From Topomyia yanbarensis (Eukaryota > Arthropoda > Insecta > Diptera > Culicidae): a stretch of DNA of 64,000 nt. The notes beneath the pieces are model-generated. The model was given only the letters and a program-made list of their open reading frames with translations. It did no database searches and was not told where the DNA came from. How positions within the stretch are numbered: the first letter of the stretch is position 1; each line of letters begins with the position of its first letter. The position numbers and the translations under genes are program-made. Shown in pieces: positions 11,691 through 22,485 of the stretch. The stretch is from positions 8,323,343 through 8,387,342 of the forward strand of contig NC_080671.1 in assembly GCF_030247195.1 (NCBI RefSeq). The letters are read 5' to 3'.

Positions 11691-12150
11691 TTTTGACATT
11701 GAAAATGTCTTATTGCACTATCTGGGGCAGGGTGTCATTCTAAAATCTAAAATCAAACGATGTCACGTTTTTGCGTCACTATTTTGAACGCTAATAACAT
11801 TGGTATTTATGAACGGATTTCCGTCTGGTTATTACCAAACAATTCGGAATTAGCTGAAATTATGTTTTATTGCTATAGTGTTTTTGTATTTCAATAGCAC
11901 ACTATTGAAAAACAAGCAAAAATGAACAGATCTCGAAAAAGTGAAAACTCCCATACATCAGTTAATCTATCCCCGGCAGAGCCGTCAATAGGGAGCAGCT
12001 TAGTGATTCAAACGAACACGAAAAGTTATAAATAAATGTGCCGCGTGCCTGTTTGAATCAGTTGTTGCTCTTTTACCAGACAAGTAACATCGTGCCTATA
12101 GCGTATCGTACGACAGATTTGAGCACCCAGCACACTACGCTTCTATGAAT
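11690..12150. repeat. Right arm of the 9-kb-spaced inverted repeat
   Basis: It is the reverse complement, at moderate identity, of 2043-2515 with blocks in mirrored order. Like the left arm it contains the TATA/initiator promoter. The arms enclose about 9.2 kb that includes the minisatellite element and the chimeric LINE. Confidence 0.65.
12024..12063 (+). promoter_or_regulatory. TATA/initiator core promoter, repeat copy 3
   Basis: TATAAATA at 12027-12034 and TCAG at 12058-12061 (+1 at 12060) are 33 bp apart, identical to the two minus-strand copies near 1.2 and 2.1 kb. The sequence after +1 is GTTGTTGCTCTT. It sits just ahead of a histone H2A-like relic, so it may be the remains of that gene's promoter. 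Confidence 0.55.
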
Positions 12151-12336
12151 GGCGTCATCCTTGACTATTTAAAGAATATCATTCCTCGAGCGACTTCATT
12201 CTCCTGTCGAACGTCGGGCCGCAAAGAACAGCAGCAGCAATCACGCATGTTAACAATGCGCTGCGATGAGTGCTGCATTTGATCACTGCTACCGCTGGGG
12301 GTGATCCGATGTAAATAGAGTTGACAAACCTCAGTT
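12090..12336 (+). pseudogene. Possible degenerate histone H2A / H2A.Z-like relic
   Basis: By eye, CCTATAGCGTATCGTACGAC near 12092 resembles the PVGRIHRHLK region. About 12140-12160 reads VILDYL (compare AILEYL), and a later frame reads IT..HVNNALR (compare ITPRHLQLAIR) then LITATAGGDP (compare LIKATIAGGGVIP). Order and spacing agree with the histone fold, but stops, frameshifts and small deletions are frequent and the N-terminal tail is missing. A TATA/initiator promoter lies upstream and a 6-bp stem-loop downstream, as in histone genes. The comparison is from memory and synonymous freedom inflates it, so this stays tentative. Confidence 0.3.
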
Positions 12337-12376
12337 GAAGCTGTTCCATTGTGCATGTTATTATTGTTAAATTAAA

Positions 12377-12392
12377 AGCCCTGTTAAGGGCT
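12377..12392 (+). terminator. Stem-loop resembling a histone 3' hairpin
   Basis: AGCCCT-GTTA-AGGGCT forms a 6-bp stem with a 4-base loop, the geometry of the animal histone mRNA 3' hairpin. It lies about 60 bp after the H2A-like relic, followed by a purine-rich GTGAAGAAC. The loop GTTA is not the usual TTTC or TTTA, so function is doubtful. Confidence 0.35.
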
Positions 12393-13393
12393 ATAACATG
12401 CAGTGAAGAACAATTTTGAATATTTCCAATCATTGACAGCGATAATCCAATTGCGCAGTTTATATTCGTTATTTGTTGCTTGCGCGTATATTGTCAATCT
12501 GAAATTTGCAACAATCTGTTATTTGTTTAAATTTATCCTTCCGAAACAATGCAAAAATGTGCAGCTACTTAAAGTACATTTCCAGTCTGAAATTGGCGAA
12601 AAGACCAACAAAAAGCTGAATATTTCTTTTTCGATGCGTGTAAATAAATTATTGTAGTTTTTTTTTCAATAAAAACTTCATTGACTTCCAACACGGGAGA
12701 TTCGGCAACACAGCCTTGTGCAAATGTCGTCTACTAATGTTGAGCTGACTTTTTATCAAATTTCTTAGTGATATTTGCAATTTAAAAGTTATAGTGGATA
12801 TTAGTTTTCCAAATAAAGCCATGTTCTACTAGTTGATAATGAAATTAAGTCGAGTACTGCGCGAGTGAAGTGATTTGATAGTGTAAATGAATGAAGAAGA
12901 TCTCCAGAGATCCGGCCATTTGCATTCTGCCAAAAGGCACACATCTATACAACCAAAGGAAGTATATTTTTATTCTATTTTATACCGGGGAGCCGACTTG
13001 TTTTTTTATATAACAGTACAAGTAGCGACGCCATAAGATCGCTTTCGATTCATTCATCACTATACCGACCATATAACTGAATGTGTTAAATTCCACCAGT
13101 CACGATATTCCAGAATATTCGATTCAGAAAGGTAGTGAAAAGCATATGCGATAGGAGACAGATTTATCTCATTGGATTCGATTCACAAGATGGTGGTAGG
13201 CCAACAATAAATTTTACAGCGAACTTATCAGGGTTACCACTTTCACAGATTTTTTCAGTGGAGGCATTGTTCGATGCACTTTCACAGATCACACATTATT
13301 TTCAAGTTCCGCTGATTTCTTTATTATTTCCTCAAATACTCAGATGCATTGACGGATTTTTTTGAATTTCTCATGATGAACAGTCATGGCTAT
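12393..13393. other. AT-rich non-coding sequence with shared repeat blocks
   Basis: The block CATTTCCAGTCTGAAATTGG at about 12577 and GGCAACACAGCC near 12703 recur at 17086 and 17180 in related form. CAGGGTTACCAC at about 13228 looks like another hAT-type end, but no partner was found. No gene recognised. Confidence 0.4.
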
Positions 13394-14225
13394 CAGGGTT
13401 GCCAAAATTAAATCTGTATTTTTATCCTAAAAAATCTTTTCATCTGTGTTTGCTCTTCGAAAGGTCTGTGTCGATGTCTGTATCGGGTCGGTTGAGTCGT
13501 TTAGCCTTTTGCTGGATTATCTATCAAAGATGTTGGTTCCTGATGTTTGAATCAGTCAAGCAAGGACCTGTTTACATTTTCGTAAAGGAAACAATACAAA
13601 TCGTTCTAATATTTTACATCCAGAAACTTGATCTTTGCCGATGTGCAGGGTTGAAGAATTGTTTTCTTCTTCATTTAATTACTTTTGTTGATGTATAATG
13701 TTATATACGTTGGGTCGACCAATGTAGCTGTCATGTTTTCGGACAGAGAGTTGGGACTTGACAAAATCACGGGGTGTTTCTGGAAGTGGGCTTCAGCCAG
13801 GCGTTTGCTGGGTGCTGGCATGTACTACAAACCTTTGCCTTTCAGAGGGAGTGACCGCTCTCGAATGTGAAGATGTATTTTGATTAGGCTGTGCACGCAG
13901 ACGAAGTAGACATGGATAGTGACTTGCTGTGGGCCGTGTGAGGCAATGTTTGTAGACACGGCTCACAGTGGAAGTCATTTTTGGGTTGACTTCGTCAGCG
14001 TGCACAGCCTGATGTGGAGGGCTGGACTGAAAGAGACAAAGGGAAAGTATTGCTGAAACTGTGAAGGGAATTTCTAAAAATAGTTTTTGTAACATCATTT
14101 CTTAGAAGTCTGTATATCTGTGCATGCGCGCAAGAATCTGTATATCTGCACATACAGATTCTTGGTCTGGGGATGGCTGAGGGGTCTGTATGAATATGGA
14201 TTGTTCTGTATTTTTGGTAACCCTG
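13394..14225. mobile_element. Non-autonomous hAT-superfamily element
   Basis: The ends are CAGGGTTGCCAAAAT and, inverted, CAGGGTTACCAAAAA. Flanking 8-mers ATGGCTAT (13386-13393) and ATGGCGAT (14226-14233) agree at 7 of 8 positions, as expected of an ageing 8-bp duplication. It has 832 bp, only short ORFs and no transposase motif. An internal hairpin is at 13888-14009. Confidence 0.78.
13888..14009. repeat. Internal hairpin
   Basis: GGCTGTGCACGCAGACGAAG at 13888 is complementary to the segment ending at 14009 with one mismatch, giving a 21-bp stem around an approximately 80-base loop. It lies inside the hAT element. Confidence 0.75.
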
Positions 14226-14433
14226 ATGGCGATATTGCGCATTGGTCTCGGTTTAATTATATTTTGGGGATATTATGACGTTTGGCTGTACTGGCCTTGT
14301 CCCGAATTACGCGAATATCTATTTTTGAACCAAAATCTGTGTATTCGTACATACAGTTTCTTGGTTTATAAAAAGCATATGAATCGGAATACATACTGAT
14401 TTTTATACATTTTTGGCAACTTTGATAGCAATC
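14226..14433. repeat. Duplicated right end of the hAT element
   Basis: About 200 bp after the element end, the sequence ATTTTTGGCAACTTTGATAGCAAT (in two parts) repeats both the terminal motif (compare ATTTTTGGTAACCCTG) and the target 8-mer (ATAGCAAT against ATGGCGAT). CTGTATATCTG.ACATACAG motifs also recur between 14111 and 14355. This suggests a partial tandem copy or two nested relatives. Confidence 0.5.
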
Positions 14434-16200
14434 TGTCAACATGCTATCTCTATTCCTCTCCCTGCACACGGAGTAAACGGTAGTGAGGTGATCAAAGTTT
14501 CATGCCACACATATATACATGCAAGCATGAGCGACACTGAGTACCAGACATGCACACGCTCATATTATTATGCACAGGTCGGACTTACACTGGGATAGTT
14601 GGGAACCCGAAAATGATTGTGGAAAGACAACGGAGTATTTGTGTCAGGTGATTTATTTGAAAGTGTTCGCGATGAAGGGATAGCGCCTAATTCATGTGAT
14701 CTCGGATCAGCATCGTTCATTTTGTTTGTCTCTGGATTCGGGAGATGACAAGTACAACCACATTCAAGAGAAAGGGGAGCAATTTTTTTTCTCGAACAGT
14801 GCTAGCGGATATTAAGACGATAGAGTAAAGTGCGATTTTTCGTCCTGTTGGGGAGGATGCGTCACTGGTTCATTGAATGCTCGGCCTACGGTCGAGGGGA
14901 TGCATAGGGATTGGCATCGACAGCTTTGCTTCGTTGGTGGGAGCCAAGGCAGGAGCACGGATGCCCTCGGAGCAGTGGGGTAATCGTGTTTAGACGAGTC
15001 GGGTGCCGCAGTTGTTGCCATACCTTTTGACACAGCGCGTTGAGCGGAGATGGCTGGTGCTGCTCTGGCCGGCGGCTTCGGGTGGGTGGGGGATGGGCTC
15101 ATTACCCTATGTGTATGATATATGATATTTGATACAGGCAGCCCGTGAATGCAATGTAAGCTTATTCGTGGTACGGTTTTCTTATATAGAGTAATATTCA
15201 TGTTTTTGCACTGTTTATGCTGTCGCCCCGCCGGTTTGGACCCGTTGGACGGGGCATCGTCTGCCGTCTTTAAGCACTATATGCACCTGTCCGATCCGTT
15301 TCGGTGCCGTGCGCGGACACCGCTATTCTTTCGTACGGTTCGGGTACGGGCGTTCACGGTTGTCCGTCACAATGCCATGCCGGACGGGTGTGAGTGCTCG
15401 CATTTGAGTCGTGTTGAGGAGTGTTGGTGTCCGTGCATGGAGCTGGACCGTCACTGGGACGGATCGGATAGGTGTAGGTCTGGCTTTGTCATCGTATTGG
15501 CTCGGATGGCGGACGTCTGTTGGGGCGTCCAATTCGGGTTTTCGCTGCGCATAGGCAAGGGCAGTGCGACGTAGCATTAAGTTTAAATTTTTTCGACGCG
15601 TTAAAGAAAATAATTTAATACTCCTCTATTCTAAAGAGAAATAAATGTAAATTCACAAAAATTACTCTTCATACGATTTTTCATGCAGTAAGTTTTTCAA
15701 TTCGCGGTATTGTAAGATATCCAAAAAACGTTAAGGTTATTTGTACGCTGTTACAAATTTAATCCATGACATATAAAATTCAAAACAAACCTGTCAACAC
15801 GATTTTTGTCATGTAATTGATTCATTGTGTATGCAAATTGTTGTTATAGCGAAAAAATTTGAAAGAATTATACGAAACAAATTTGAATTTTTTCGTCGGC
15901 CGGCAGCGGTGCGAGCGGGTGGGTCATAGAATGCTACGTTGCTGACAAGGGTGAGGCTAGAATTTTGTGACCAAATGCTACAAGGGGGGAGGAAGGGGTC
16001 GAAAGTCGCCGAAAAAAGCTACGTCATTTGTGCACGACCCCTTATTGTATTGGTTCTACGGAACGGGACGGAGATGTTGATGCCGTTTTCTGTGCGTTCC
16101 TTGGATTGTGGACCGGGTGGTTCGTGGGGTGGAGCAGAGCCCTCACTGGTGTCCGTGGTGGGGTCTTTGTCATATTACTGCGGTATACATTTTATTGCAA
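14434..16200. other. Unassigned region with a GC-rich core
   Basis: About 14820-15560 is GC-rich and open in several frames on both strands. The longest frames are rich in Pro, Ala, Arg and Thr and show no domain I recognise; I treat them as compositional. About 15900-16060 contains GACGTAGC and GACCCC-type motifs of a kind common in mosquito interspersed repeats. Confidence 0.35.
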
Positions 16201-17529
16201 ATCATTTTCTGCGGGTATGATTTTCGAAGCCGATGGGATACATTGCCTCTATTTATGAACCAATTTATTATGCGATTCACCGACACATATCACAACATCT
16301 CGCGTGCATAATGAAGGCAATATAGAGTCGGCATTTTGTTCACTCATTTGAAGAGAAAGTATGTAATACATTATTGTGATACTATCACGATTTAATCAAG
16401 GTAACTGTTAATTATAATAAAATGTAATTAGGTATCAACTTTTTTATTACGAGATAGCTTGAAGCAGTAAGCATAATCGTACCAGAACTATCTTATTATT
16501 CTAGTATTGTAGAGTTTCACCGGAACAAAGAAACACGAAAAAATAACATTTTCACTTGTCGATTGAAAAATTCTATTAAATATAAGCAACACTCCCGACA
16601 GCCGGCTATCCGGAGTTTAAGTTGCATATTTCACGCACTAATAATTTCCGTATTAATACAACAAACGATAAATCTAATCTCAATTCTCGGCAGCCGGCTG
16701 CCCAGAGCAATAAATACATGATAACACTTCAGAGAGTTGCATAGATCGTATCATTTATCAAGGTGAATCCTGATCTATGTAGCTATTGATCCCATCCCAC
16801 TAACCAAAATTCCATCCCGTGACAACCGCAGAGATGCAGAGGTATACACGGTCTCTATAACAACGGTTGTCACACTAACATTCCCTTCCTTCCCCGATGA
16901 CTGTAAGGACGTGGCCGGCGCCGTTATTGCTACCTCAAAATTTAGAACCCTCGAAACGTGCACATTGAGGATGGAAAGCTACTCCCAGGCTCCATTCGTT
17001 GATTCTCTGTGCAATTTTGCTTGTTCTGGTCAATCACGGAGTAGCAACTACGAATTGTATGGTCATCATGCTCATGCTCATGCTCATTTCCAGTCTGAAA
17101 TTGGCGAAAACCTGTGATTTATTAAAAATAATCTTTCGGAAACATAATCCAAAATTCTGCAATGTTTCAGAAAATTGGAGGATGTGGCAACACGGCCAAC
17201 TAGCGAAAGCCGTACCAAAAAGAATCCGCAAATATTTTTTCGTTATTCTGCATGAAGGCAGTCCTTCCATCATCAGTGCGAAAGTGATAAAAGCCGATGT
17301 CACGTTTCAAGCTAACAGTATTTCATATTAGATGCTGAAGGGAAAGGTTGTTTCTTTTCATTTAGAAATATTTATCTGATGTAAGTAACGTGCGGCTGGA
17401 AGAGATGGCAAACCTTTTTTTTGCAGCTGACTAATTGTTCCATTCTGCATGTTATTTTTGTTAACCCAAAAGCTCTTAGTTAGTTTAGTACTTTTCATTC
17501 CATAGCACGCGTGTTTGTGTATCCCACAA
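16201..17529. other. Non-coding; diverged copies of the 12.3-12.7 kb blocks
   Basis: CTCTATTTATGAAC at 16248 resembles the TATA region of the promoter repeat but lacks the initiator. CATTTCCAGTCTGAAATTGG (17086), GGCAACACGGCC (17185) and GTTCCATTCTGCATGTTATT (about 17436) match blocks near 12577, 12703 and 12343, in a different order. No convincing ORF. Confidence 0.4.
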
Positions 17530-17531
17530 AT

Positions 17532-17627
17532 AGTCCTTTTCAGAATTCCACCAATGGTCCTTTTCAGGACCCCACATACAAAAGAGTTAATTTGAATGAT
17601 TTTCTTAAAATGGTTCTTTTTAGGACC
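17532..17627 (+). terminator. Cluster of histone-type 3' stem-loops
   Basis: GGTCCT-TTTC-AGGACC at 17556-17571 fits the animal histone mRNA 3' hairpin (6-bp stem, TTTC loop) with CCAAT before and CCACA after. GGTTCT-TTTT-AGGACC at 17612-17627 is a second foldable copy with one G-T pair, and AGTCCTTTTCAGAATT at 17532-17547 is a decayed third. No histone ORF is visible immediately upstream. They could be relics of a duplicated histone gene end, or chance palindromes in a repeat. Confidence 0.45.
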
Positions 17628-17781
17628 CCAAATAGAGAACATTTCAGAGTTAATGTTAATTAAACCACCGAATATATAAAGATACATATGTTATACTTTC
17701 TTCGTTTACGTATAATTTGATTTATGCCCAGTTATTTTTCTATAGTGCTTGCAAACATTTGATTTGATAGCAGGTATTTAA

Positions 17782-18335
17782 CCCTTTCATGCCCAACTTT
17801 TTTCTAGTGCATGTAGGGTTTCAAAACTATTTTTTCTTGAAAACGGTGGGGTCAAGAAACATGAAAAGCCTATTTTCATAAAGATAGGTGCTTCCATGGC
17901 AGTGCTAGAAGTCACCTTCTAATGCTCAATACAATTGTCCTAGAATATTACAATAGTCTTATTACGTGGAAAACGTAGCCAACGACAGTCTAAATTGATA
18001 GGTTTTATCAGTTTTCAATAATATTGCACCATAACAAAGATATGTGAAAAAATCTTTTTCCGTCGTCAACGTAAACTGTCCCTGGCAGCACTGCTCCATC
18101 GGAAACCAATCAGACTAATTGCAATAACTTCAGTTCTAGATCTGAACCTTGCAACTGTTAATACTCAAATTAAAGGCAATAATCACATTAATGAGCCTTG
18201 GAATAAAACTTTTTTAAAACATTAATTTGTCACACTACAGGTTATCGATTTTAATTTAAAAATTCAACAATTATCTCTGGTGAAGAATAGCATGCCTGTG
18301 TGTAGTTCTGAAACAGTCGATGGCATTAAGGGGTT
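17782..18335. mobile_element. piggyBac-like (TTAA) non-autonomous element
   Basis: TTAA (17778-17781) is followed by CCCTTTCATGCCCAAC. The right side GGCATTAAGGGG is its inverted counterpart and is followed by TTTTAA. TTAA flanks and CCC ends are typical of piggyBac-type elements; the right duplication is imperfect by one or two bases. No transposase ORF. Confidence 0.6.
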
Positions 18336-18357
18336 TTAATTTGGCCACGGATAATAA

Positions 18358-19380
18358 TGCTTGCTCATAAAACTGGCTGCATTTTTAATGTCATCGCGGT
18401 CGTGTCTTGTACACAACCCTTAATTTTTTCAATCCGAGATGGGTTCCTGGCGGTCGGTACGCCAGTACTTCTTCTTTCAACTTTTGTGTCTCAACGTCCT
18501 TGGTTGCCGTCGGCGGTCGATTCGCTACGAGCATGGCGACTTACCCTATCAGAGCGTTTATGATTCGGTCCCTTTCATCGACTGTGGGCCAATGGTTTTT
18601 TTGAGAGTGTCCGTAAAAGAATTATTGTGGATGTTTTGGTTGTTCAGTGCTTTAGCCTCAGGGAACGTTAAATTGCTATCGATTATCAGTTTAATGGTTT
18701 TCGCTTCTCTCCTCTGAACAGGATCGAACTTTGGCTGAATGTTTGTCACTACAATGAATGCATTTGCTCTCATCGCTGCACGAGATTTCTTTTTGTGGAC
18801 TTGGTATTCCCCACTACAGTTGAGACACACTTCTTTTTGATTGCTTACCCTCGATCCATGACCGAATTTTCCGCAGCGGAAACATTGCATCGGGTTAGGG
18901 TAGAATCGCCTGATTTGAACGCACACCATGCTTAGGAAGATTGTCTAAGTAGCGGGGTGTTTGAAAGAATTTTGGAAATAATTTTGGTGATCCTTCGAAC
19001 CTCTATGACCCTTTGCTCCTTTAGCTCTCGCAGGATGGTCGACGTTTCCATGTTGGTGGTGCCCAAGTCCTATAGTAGGCCTTGAAATTTTGTTCAGGAA
19101 TAGGTGTGGGATAATTTAGATCTTCTGTCTATCGGCTAACCGATCGATTTTTAACAGCAGTAGGTTCTCTAGGAAGAAGTCTGAAGGGCGTATTTGGTCC
19201 CTCTCGCCTCTTTAACCGCCGAGATTCATTTTGTTGGTTCCGTTTCCAGGGTGTTTTCGAGGGTTAAATGTATTAGGGATGGTTTAGTAGAGAGTTTCCC
19301 TCATATCCCATTTTCGTCTCTAGCTACCCTCTCCCTCTTCTCCCGAGGGCCCTTGGTTTGCGCCCATAAAGTCGATTGTT
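18358..19380 (-). pseudogene. LINE ORF1 (gag-like) relic with zinc knuckle
   Basis: Minus-strand frames give AVKEARGTKYALQT, LSHTYS, METSTILRELKEQRVIEVRRIT and NTPLL, then QIRRFYPNPMQCFRCGKFGH and EVCLNCSGEY, then REAKTIKLIIDSNLTFPEAK. This order (RRM-like region, CCHC knuckles, a conserved basic tail) is that of ORF1 of I-like or Jockey-like LINEs. The first knuckle CFRCGKFGHGSR has Ser where the last Cys is expected, the second lacks its His/Cys half, and there are several stops and frameshifts. A candidate start lies near 19370. ORF2 is not adjacent. Confidence 0.78.
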
Positions 19381-19659
19381 CAATAGTTATTTGGATGAAA
19401 ATAACTTATTGTGATTGCTTTGTGATCCTGCGAAGAACGGTCTCCCCTATGTGGGTGGTTCCCCCTAACAGCAATCTACGCGTGAATTCCTTTTTTTCGA
19501 AAATGTACGATTGTCAAAGTTAGACCAGAATGACGGCCTGTTACGCACTTTAAATTCCGATTTTCTCCACTATTTGGTCGAACTATTTCGGTTACAGACC
19601 ACTGAAAGACTTTTTTCAGTTTCCACTCCCTGACGTTGCTTCGAGTAAATGCCAACATT

Positions 19660-20165
19660 TCAAATGATTTTTAGTATCGATAAAAAAAATCGATAGTAAC
19701 CAAAAAATAACAAATAGCGATAAGAGAAAAAAAAATAAGAAGAGAAATTACGAATATCATTATAATACTGCTGATATCATGAACATGAGTCACATTCATC
19801 CACGTGTAGAATTCGAAAGTAAACTCCAGAATAAATTATCACAATAACGTGAACAGAAGTTACGACAAACGTAACTAAAACCCTGAAATCATGAAAATAA
19901 ATATACATAAATCTCTACACGCTACTAAAATATCACGACAACGTGAATATAAATTATGAAAATCGTGAAAAAGTTTCGAAAACCCTGAACAAAAGTCACA
20001 TTACTCGTGATTAAAATATCACAAATCGTGACCAAGATCCTGAAATCATGAACATAAAACACTCTATTCGTGACTAAAATATCACGATAACGTGAATAGA
20101 AATTACGAAAATCGCGACCAAGATTCTGAAATCAAAAACAATAAATCCCGCTAATATGACAGAAA
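19660..20165. repeat. Second copy of the minisatellite transposon family
   Basis: AGTAACCAAAAAATAA, GAATATCATTATAATACTGC and TGATATCATGAACATGAGTC parallel 7330-7430, and the following CCTGAAATCATGAAC / TATCACGATAACGTGAA motifs parallel the 149-bp units at 7496-7800. Only the right half of the family is represented and the ends are not identifiable. Confidence 0.65.
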
Positions 20166-22485
20166 AATCTGACCTATGAATAAAATACCTTGCGTTTCGG
20201 CTTCGCCTCATCAGAAACCGACACTAACTTGTTGTCGGAATAGATTAGCGCCGGCTTGACGCAAATCCCTTAAAACTAAAACACACTTTGTGTAAATATA
20301 GCATAATTCCTGTTTCGCCCTAAATAGAATTTCCACTATTCATGGAAATATAAACACAACCAAAGTTGATATTTTTGATATGGCATCTAAAACATGAAAA
20401 GGATGTGAAAAAATGATCTTTCCCCTTTCATCTCATTCCTTTTTACCTTCTTGTGAACTTGTAATCGGAAAATGTGTCACTGGAGTTCGGATTCCAAACA
20501 CGATTTTGAACCCCAGTCAATCATTGAAATCAAACTTCAAAGAGTTGCAATAGATTTGCCACACTCGACCAACAGCAATACACAACGAAAACAGACACAA
20601 CAAAAAGACATCAATCGATTCACAATTTACGCGACTGCTTGCCTGCAAGGTACTGATAACTCTTTCACGGAATTCTGATTTGGATCCCATCCTCCCATAC
20701 AGAAGCTCTGCTTGCCATTCTCGTTGATTGGAATTTATGATCAGAGATGGTTCGTGTGCTCGCCATTCCGCCGTTCTGGGTTCGAAGAAAATGGAAGGTA
20801 TACTGAACATCATCATCCTAGAATAGAAGCCAGTAAATCCATTCCGATGGAAAAACGAATAAGCAGTCGATCCTCGTTAAAGTAATTCTACATCCAATAA
20901 CTGTATGCGAGGGATTTTCTCTTACATTCGCTGCGAGAGATTTTCTCTCGCCTCACGCACCGCCATAGTCATGGTTTATCAAACACGTGTCGCATAAATT
21001 TAAATTTGATTTGGGAATGGATGGTATCCTGGATCGTATTTGATTAAATGGTGACCGGAAATGCGCAACTAAAGTTTTAGATTGACGATTTTCGGATGAG
21101 TTTGGACCCTTATAGGGAATATTTTTGTTTTTCGACTTTTCCTTATTTTTCTTTTTATAGAGGTTTAGTCAGGGTTATCCAAACATGAAAAGTTTGGAGC
21201 CATAACATTCAGAACTACTCTATGATTTTGTGTAGAATCTGCATAAAACACGCCATTTGGATGGAATCCCATGAGATAGTCCTTTCCTAACCTACTTTCA
21301 TTGTTGAAGCTGTTATGTTTCATGCAAACTAAGTTTTTGACAAAGCAATGGTAAATCCAAATCAATTTATGAGATTTGTCGTCATCAAAAAACGTGAACT
21401 TTCCATTCTACGTCCATTGTAGCAATCACTATATGTACAGGAAACATAGAAACTCTCTATTGTAACAACGTTACCCATCAAGTACCAATTCGGCAGTGCC
21501 GGTAAGCAGCAAAATGTGCTTCGAATGATGATCCCACAGAAATTCAAATGTGCAGCTTTGCTCTCCCCATACACAATCATTGGAGATTTCCGGCACACAT
21601 ACGCCACCGAGTTCAAATACTGAATGGATGGATTCTGCCAACTGGTCCCAGTCATGTTCATCAAGTTGACGGTATGATAGTGCGACTTTTGGGAACCTGT
21701 TGCGCGCTGTGGAGTGGAGATTGTTCCTTTGCCAAAAGAGTGATGGAGACAGATAAAAATATTCCCAGCTGGACTGGTACAAGTGTTTCGAAGCTCGGAA
21801 TGAAAAATGAAAGCCATGTTACATGTTTCCTCTATTGTACATTTTTGACAAGTGCTAGTTTTTATAGATGGGGTGGACGGAAAAAAATACGTGCAATGCT
21901 AACGAATAACGACATGAGCAGGAAATGAAATGTAGTATAGAGAGTATGGTTCTGACAATTTTCCCTTCCATTACGTGAGACGGCATGACTGATTGTGTCT
22001 ACTGTAGAAAGGATGCCCACCGTAATCAGTAGTGGGCGGTATTATAGATGAATAATTTGAAATTTAATGGCCCATTAAACGAAGCGAAAGCCAAAAAACA
22101 GATGCTCTAAAATGTTGTAAAAAGTTGAAAACATTTTTAATTGCAAGTCTGGAAAGAATAAAACAAGGCGCGATCTTCCACCAATGCTTTACTGCAGGTC
22201 TTTTTTAAATAGATTAGTTTGCTTATTTTTTTGTGTGAAAACTCGTAAAGCTTTTTATTTTTAATGAAGAGTTTCATTTGACAGCAGCAGATCATAAAAC
22301 TCGTGGATTTCCAATTCGAACGAAACTTTGCGGTTGGTTTCGGTTTATGAATCTTTCTTGTTTTTCATTCGAAATTTCGCTCATTATGACTCAAAAAAAA
22401 ATTTAAAAAGGAAATTGAGTTACTGCTTGTACCAATTTCAAAATAAATTGTTCGAGAACCGTACTTTAAACAACAAAACCATCTG
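20166..22485. other. AT-rich non-coding sequence
   Basis: No gene recognised on either strand. About 22310-22390 (TTCGAACGAAACTTTGCGG and the following TATGAATCT) is related to the outer part of the long inverted repeat at 47930-47960, so it is a fragment of that family. Confidence 0.4.

Noticed and set aside
14812..15577. Overlapping open frames on both strands in GC-rich DNA
   Set aside because: Openness follows from high GC content; no domain, and both strands are equally open.
16775..17331. Several 60-110 codon frames on both strands
   Set aside because: They overlap shared repeat blocks and show no motif.
21362..21928. Open frames of 126-151 codons on both strands
   Set aside because: Mutually overlapping, with no conserved motif. 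Composition does not favour either strand.
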